33,907 nt of DNA from a bacterium (GTDB taxonomy: Bacteria; SZUA-79; Acidulodesulfobacterales; Acidulodesulfobacteraceae), in the NCBI GenBank assembly GCA_021806885.1, contig JAKAPT010000010.1:1-33907 (forward strand), in the 5' to 3' direction. Below the pieces are notes generated by a model, which had not been told where the DNA came from, searched no databases, and saw nothing but the letters and a program-made list of their open reading frames with translations. Positions 29,503 to 33,907 of this stretch are shown in pieces (position 1 is the first letter of the stretch; each line of letters starts with the position of its first letter). The position numbers were made by a program, and so were the translations under genes.

Positions 29503-30117
29503 CTAACCACCACCCTCGACTGGAAATTCAAAATCGGCACCATCAGAACCCTTAGAATGTCTTAATAATTTGATAATATCCTTTATTATTTCATAACGAT
29601 GCTTGTAAATTCCGTTCATAAGCTCCTTGCTCTTCCCCGGACCTAATTCATTATGGCAGCTCCCCATGTTCGCGCAGCTTCCGCCGTCATTATAAAAATT
29701 ATTTATAGCGCTTATCATCCCCCATCCCCCTATCTCTGACGGACCGAGGATTAACTGGGAGCCCTCAAAATCAATTATAACAGATAACGCCCTAAGGAGC
29801 GGATAGGTTTCTCCGTTGGTCTGCACCCAGGTATTCGTAAAGTCCCACCCCGTAAAGCTCGAGGACTGTTTCATCTGGGGATCGGTTAATCCTGTTGCCC
29901 CGGAGCAGGGGCCGTATTCTTCGCAGGCAATGGATAGCCCGCTAGTGGTAACGTCGTAGTAGGAGTTAGAGATGCTCATGCCCGACCAGTTATCCCATGC
30001 CCCTCCAATGAAGCCCCCGACGAAGTCGGTGGCGCTGTTGGAACCCGTATCTAAAATGGAACCGGCGGAATAGGAATTGGAGCCCGGTCGCAGGAGCGGA
30101 GGTAAGATGGATATCAC
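29503..30117 (-). CDS. orphan C-terminal fragment A of a GLUG/haemagglutinin-type surface protein with variable tail
   Basis: SNSYSAGSILDTGSN..VGGFIGGAWDNWSGMSISNSYYDVTTSGLS...GATGLTDPQMKQSSSFTGWDFTNTWVQTNGETYPLLR; GTG start overlaps the Sel1 stop codon; no signal peptide. Confidence 0.75.
   Translation of the reverse strand: MISILPPLLRPGSNSYSAGSILDTGSNSATDFVGGFIGGAWDNWSGMSISNSYYDVTTSGLSIACEEYGPCSGATGLTDPQMKQSSSFTGWDFTNTWVQTNGETYPLLRALSVIIDFEGSQLILGPSEIGGWGMISAINNFYNDGGSCANMGSCHNELGPGKSKELMNGIYKHRYEIIKDIIKLLRHSKGSDGADFEFPVEGGG
29653..29709. repeat. 57-bp block identical to 33851-33907
   Basis: atggcagctccccatgttcgcgcagcttccgccgtcattataaaaattatttatagc in both places. Confidence 0.97.
29821..29904. 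repeat. 84-bp block identical to 31441-31524
   Basis: ctgcacccaggtattcgtaaagtcccaccccgtaaagctcgaggactgtttcatctggggatcggttaatcctgttgccccgga in both places; flanks differ. Confidence 0.97.
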
Positions 30118-31004
30118 CTGCCATCGATTTTTCTTAAGAGCCCCCTTGCCTCCGGGTTGCCCTGGGCTTTGGCTTGCTTGAACCAGTAAATAGCCTTGGA
30201 ATAGCTCTGCTTAACTCCAAGGCCAAAATAGTAAACAACACCTAACCCGAACTGGCCAAGGACATTTCCCTGGGCTGCCGCTTTCTTGAACCAGTAGACA
30301 GCTTTGGAATAGTTCTGCTTTACCCCGCGACCCCGGTAGTAAGCAGAGCCTAAATAAGCTTGTCCACCTGAATTCCCCTGCTTCGCGGCTTTCCTAAACC
30401 AGTAGACGGCTTTGGAATAGTTCTGCTTGACGCTACGGCCAAGGTAGTAAGCAATACCTAACCCAAACTGGCCAGAGGCATTACCTTGATCTGCAGCTTT
30501 TCTAAACCAATAGTCTGCCTTAGAATAATTCTTGGTTACTCCTTGCCCCAACTCGTAACAATAGCCTAAATCATACTGGGCGTCAGCGTTCCCCTGCTCC
30601 GCGGCCTTCCTATACCAGTAGGCCGCCTTGGAATAACTCTGTGCCGTTCCCTGGCCTTCATAGTAAATATCACCTAAATCATACTGGGCGTCAGCGTTCC
30701 CCTGCTCCGCGGCCTTCCTATACCAGTAGGCCGCCTTGGAATAACTCTGTTTTACGCCTAGACCGTAATAATAGACATAGCCTAAATCAAACCGTGCGTG
30801 GGTATTCCCCTGTTCCGCGGCCTTCCTAAACCAGTAGACGGCTTTGGAATAGTTCCGCTTAAATCCATTGCGTCCGTAATAATAATTAAGGCCTATGGTT
30901 TTCTCGGCCTTCGGGCTTAGGCTTTTGGCATGACCCGAATATGTCAGGGCAAGCGAAGGAAGCAAAAACAGAAATAAAATTATTAAATAATATTTAAGTT
31001 TCAT
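30114..31004 (-). CDS. exported Sel1-repeat protein
   Basis: Signal MKLKYYLIILFLFLLPSLALTYSGHA, multiple 36-aa Sel1 units. Confidence 0.94.
   Translation of the reverse strand: MKLKYYLIILFLFLLPSLALTYSGHAKSLSPKAEKTIGLNYYYGRNGFKRNYSKAVYWFRKAAEQGNTHARFDLGYVYYYGLGVKQSYSKAAYWYRKAAEQGNADAQYDLGDIYYEGQGTAQSYSKAAYWYRKAAEQGNADAQYDLGYCYELGQGVTKNYSKADYWFRKAADQGNASGQFGLGIAYYLGRSVKQNYSKAVYWFRKAAKQGNSGGQAYLGSAYYRGRGVKQNYSKAVYWFKKAAAQGNVLGQFGLGVVYYFGLGVKQSYSKAIYWFKQAKAQGNPEARGLLRKIDGR
30565..30750. repeat. Sel1 unit duplication: 78 bp identical at 30565-30642 and 30673-30750 (108-bp period)
   Basis: cctaaatcatactgggcgtcagcgttcccctgctccgcggccttcctataccagtaggccgccttggaataactctgt repeated exactly 108 bp apart. 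Confidence 0.95.
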
Positions 31005-31134
31005 GATTTTTTTCCTTATACTTATAGTTAACGTTTAAAATTATCCGCATCAATTTTTTAGGTTTTTAAAGCATTATCAAATTTATTAAATACAAGAGGT
31101 ATAAATTTTAAACGTTTTTAATTTTATTTTATTT

Positions 31135-31524
31135 TTATGTCGGTCCTCTGCCGTTTTTAAGTACCTTTTTCAGAATCGGTCCAAAATAAGGATCTTCAAT
31201 CAGTCTGTCAAAAAAGATGTCGATACCTATTTTGCCAATCACTTTATCAACCTTTCGGCTTTGTTCCGGACTTAAGGTACCGTGGCAGTTTTCCATATTG
31301 GCGGCGCAACCATTATTATTAAGAGGGATAGTAAAGTACCCCCAGTTTCCCCATATTGATAAAGGCACAACGAAGGAATCCTTTCCGATACGTATCGTCA
31401 CGGCGAACACTCGAAGGAAGGGATATGTAGTACCGTCAATCTGCACCCAGGTATTCGTAAAGTCCCACCCCGTAAAGCTCGAGGACTGTTTCATCTGGGG
31501 ATCGGTTAATCCTGTTGCCCCGGA
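31135..31524 (-). pseudogene. orphan C-terminal fragment B of the GLUG/haemagglutinin-type surface protein with a different tail
   Basis: GATGLTDPQMKQSSSFTGWDFTNTWVQIDGTTYPFLRVFAVTIRIG...CAANMENCHGTLSPEQSRKVDKVIG...; homology to fragment A starts abruptly at 31524; no signal peptide or convincing own start (internal ATG at 31494 possible). Confidence 0.75.
31441..31524. repeat. 84-bp block identical to 29821-29904
   Basis: See partner repeat. Confidence 0.97.
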
Positions 31525-31564
31525 TCCTTTCTGGTTAAACTCAAGATATATTGATGATTGTAAA

Positions 31565-32569
31565 TTATTTGTTTCCTATTTCATTTAAAAAGGTCTTGGC
31601 ATTGGCATTCCCCTGCGCTGCTGACCTCTGTGTCCAGTAAAGAGCATTGGATGTACTTTGGGAAACCCCATGGCCAGAGTAATACATAGCGCCTAGTTCA
31701 AGCTCTCCTTCCGAGTTCCCCTGTACGGCGGCTTTTTTGGACCAGTAGAAGGCTTTGACGTAGTTTTTCTTTACTCCACGGCCTAAGTAATAAGAACGAG
31801 CCATAAAAACCTGGGCATTTGCATCTCCCTGAAGAGCGGCCTTATGGAACCAGTACACGGCCTTGGAATAGTTCTTCTTTACCCCTATGCCCTTCTGATA
31901 TAAGGCACCCATCATCATTTGGGCCTTAGGGTCCCCGCTGCCGGCCGCTTTCTTAAACCAGTAGGCAGCCTCTGCGGAATTTTGTTTCACAAACATGCCT
32001 TTTTCATAAAAAACGCCCAAGGCTATTTCGGCAAAGACGTTTTCGCCCTCGGCCGCTTTCTTTGTCCAGAATATTCCTTTCGAATAATTTTTAGGAACAC
32101 CAACGCCACGGAAGTAGGCGCCTGCAAGGCTTATCTCCCCAAAGGCATCGCCCTGACGGGCAGCTTTCTTAAGTAGGTCGATGCCTTTCGCGGCATCCTT
32201 TTTTACGCCGAGGCCTTTGATATAGAGGCCGCCAAGTTCCATTTCGGCCAGAGGGTTTTTCTGCAGAGCCGCTTTCTTGAGCCAGTAGGCGGCCTTGGAA
32301 TAATTCTTTTCCACACTGCTGCCGCGAAGGTAGGCGTTACCCAGGTTGAACTCGGCGGAAGGATTTCCGGAGGCGGCCTCTTTTTTATATTCAACGATGT
32401 CCTTTTTGGTATAACTCCTGGTTACGGCTTTAAATTCTGGTTTGAAATAAGCGGAAAAGAACTTTAACGCCTCTTGCCTTTTAAGGTTATAAGCATAACT
32501 CAGATAGAAAAAGGCGGATGCGGAAAGAACTACTGCTAAAGTTATGATTATGTAGTATCTGGTTTTCAT
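31565..32569 (-). CDS. exported Sel1-repeat protein
   Basis: N-terminal hydrophobic signal, SYTKKDIVEYKKEAASGNPSAEFNLGNAYLRGSSVEKNYSKAAYWLKKAA...; overlaps the stop of the upstream paralogue by 4 nt (ATGA type). Confidence 0.94.
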   Translation of the reverse strand: MKTRYYIIITLAVVLSASAFFYLSYAYNLKRQEALKFFSAYFKPEFKAVTRSYTKKDIVEYKKEAASGNPSAEFNLGNAYLRGSSVEKNYSKAAYWLKKAALQKNPLAEMELGGLYIKGLGVKKDAAKGIDLLKKAARQGDAFGEISLAGAYFRGVGVPKNYSKGIFWTKKAAEGENVFAEIALGVFYEKGMFVKQNSAEAAYWFKKAAGSGDPKAQMMMGALYQKGIGVKKNYSKAVYWFHKAALQGDANAQVFMARSYYLGRGVKKNYVKAFYWSKKAAVQGNSEGELELGAMYYSGHGVSQSTSNALYWTQRSAAQGNANAKTFLNEIGNK

Positions 32570-33576
32570 GGGTTTCCAATTTTATTCAATAATCTCTTGG
32601 CATCGCTGTTCCCCTGGGCGGCGGATTTATGGAGCCAGTAGAGGGCTTTGGAGCGGCTTTTTGGAACGCCCTGACAGTCGGAACAATATAGAGCACCAAG
32701 CTCAAACTCGGCACTTGCGTTTCCTTGTATAGCGGCTTTTTTAACCCAAAAGAAACCTTTTGCAAGATTTTGTTTTACTCCATACCCAAAGACATAAGCT
32801 AAGCCTAGCATGAGCTGAGCTTTAGCATACCTTTGATGTGCAGCCCTTCTGTACCAGTAAACTGCCAGAGGATAGTTTTTCTTTACCCCGTGGCCTTTAT
32901 TGTAAAGATTTCCTAAACTGTACTGGGCAAGTACATACCCCTTGCTCGATGATTTCTGATACCAGTAAGCAGCCAATGTGTAATTACGTTTTACACCCAT
33001 GCCAATACGATAAATGCTTCCTAAAATAAATTGTGCAAGTACATTCCCTTTGTTCGCGGCCTTGTTTAACCAGTAAAAAGCCTTGGAATAGTTTTGCGGA
33101 AAACCGCCTACGCCAGTAAGATATAGGCTTCCCAGCTCAAATTCCCCCAGAGTGTTGTCCTGATGAGCCGCCTTACGGAACCAATAAACTGATTCCGATA
33201 TATCTTTTTTTACTCCTATACCATTAAAATATATAAAGCCTAATTCTATTTCGGCAAAGGGATTTCCCTGATGAGCCGCCTTCTTAAGCCAGTACGCGGC
33301 CATGGAGTAGCTCTTTCCAACGCCGCGGCCATGAAGGTAGGCGTTGCCCAGGTTGAACTCGGCGGATGCGTTGCCGGAGGCGGCCTCCTTCCTGTACTTA
33401 AGGATATCCTTTCGGGTATAATTTCTGGTAAACGGTTTAAGTTCGGGCTGAAAATAAATGGCAATAGCCTTCTTTTCCCTTGCCTCGTTAAGTCTTCGGG
33501 CATAGCTCGTATAGATTAAAACTGAGCCGAGGAGTATAATAACAAAAAAAATAGCTAAATAATGTCTGGTTTTCAT
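32566..33576 (-). CDS. exported Sel1-repeat protein, tandem paralogue of 31565-32569
   Basis: Signal MKTRHYLAIFFVIILLGSVLIYTSYA; NYTRKDILKYRKEAASGNASAEFNLGNAYLHGRGVGKSYSMAAYWLKKAA.... Confidence 0.94.
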   Translation of the reverse strand: MKTRHYLAIFFVIILLGSVLIYTSYARRLNEAREKKAIAIYFQPELKPFTRNYTRKDILKYRKEAASGNASAEFNLGNAYLHGRGVGKSYSMAAYWLKKAAHQGNPFAEIELGFIYFNGIGVKKDISESVYWFRKAAHQDNTLGEFELGSLYLTGVGGFPQNYSKAFYWLNKAANKGNVLAQFILGSIYRIGMGVKRNYTLAAYWYQKSSSKGYVLAQYSLGNLYNKGHGVKKNYPLAVYWYRRAAHQRYAKAQLMLGLAYVFGYGVKQNLAKGFFWVKKAAIQGNASAEFELGALYCSDCQGVPKSRSKALYWLHKSAAQGNSDAKRLLNKIGNP

Positions 33577-33649
33577 GAGGTTTTTTCCTTACCTTATGTA
33601 TATTAAAATATTTTAACCTTAATATTTTAAATTAATATTATTGGACTTC

Positions 33650-33907
33650 TTATATTTCAAGAAAGATGTCCCAAAGATATTCCAAGGTTTCATATAAAAA
33701 CTCCTGTATATCATGCGGAGAAGCTTCTTCAGGGTTTTCCCAGATTTTTTTTCCACGCTTATAATATTTATATATTTTATACCCTTTCTTCACGCCAAAT
33801 TCTACTATTTTTCCCCCTTGTTTTTGAGTAATTTTGATAAGACCGGGATGATGGCAGCTCCCCATGTTCGCGCAGCTTCCGCCGTCATTATAAAAATTAT
33901 TTATAGC
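33650..33907 (-). CDS. C-terminal end (fragment C) of a surface protein continuing beyond the right edge
   Basis: Open to the edge: AINNFYNDGGSCANMGSCHHPGLIKITQKQGGKIVEFGVKKGYKIYKYYKRGKKIWENPEEASPHDIQEFLYETLEYLWDIFLEI*; first part is DNA-identical to fragment A, tail is unrelated. Confidence 0.75.
   Translation of the reverse strand, partial: AINNFYNDGGSCANMGSCHHPGLIKITQKQGGKIVEFGVKKGYKIYKYYKRGKKIWENPEEASPHDIQEFLYETLEYLWDIFLEI
33851..33907. repeat. 57-bp (at least; runs to window edge) block identical to 29653-29709
   Basis: See partner repeat. Confidence 0.97.

Noticed and set aside
28334-33576. Regularly spaced repeats (about 108 bp) resembling a CRISPR or satellite array
   Set aside because: Period equals 36 codons of Sel1 units in open frames; repeats are diverged coding units without unique spacers.
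29653-33907. SCANMGSCH / CAANMENCH as a c-type haem-binding site
   Set aside because: Spacing is C-x5/6-CH, not CxxCH, and no cytochrome context is visible.

Overview
The window reads as a Gram-negative chromosome segment (LPS genes, TolC/Omp-style secretion signals, deltaproteobacteria-like gene content; taxonomy not provable from here). About 1-23 kb is mostly housekeeping: a partial phosphoglucomutase/phosphomannomutase, a sugar nucleotidyltransferase-PMM fusion, PAP2 phosphatase, LptE-like lipoprotein, leuS, lspA, pgk, gap, a collagen-like lipoprotein, a UPF0173 metallo-hydrolase, tRNA-Leu(GAG), secG, holA, gmhB, rpsT, lpxL-like, lpxK, an aminotransferase, coaD, phosphoketolase, rsmD, ogt, fmdB and a Crp/Fnr regulator. 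Two areas stand out. (1) 23.1-27.7 kb is a tight operon lexA / ORF6N / P-loop-less RadA-like protein / small helical protein / family B DNA polymerase with degenerate exonuclease motifs. It is driven by a near-ideal promoter, TTGACA-N18-TATAAT, whose whole spacer is a GTTC-N7-GTTC LexA box. This looks like a damage-inducible PolB mutasome. (2) 27.7-33.9 kb is an array in which C-terminal fragments of a GLUG/haemagglutinin-type surface protein alternate with signal-peptide-bearing Sel1-repeat genes, ending in a truncated TpsB (FhaC/ShlB-like) gene. The fragments share blocks of perfect DNA identity (84 bp and at least 57 bp) and then diverge. This matches the architecture of an orphan effector-tail/immunity array of a two-partner-secretion or polymorphic-toxin system, with Sel1 proteins as candidate immunity proteins. 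Also notable: lpxK and the adjacent lpxL-like gene each carry an apparent -1 frameshift, the lpxK one at an A9 run.
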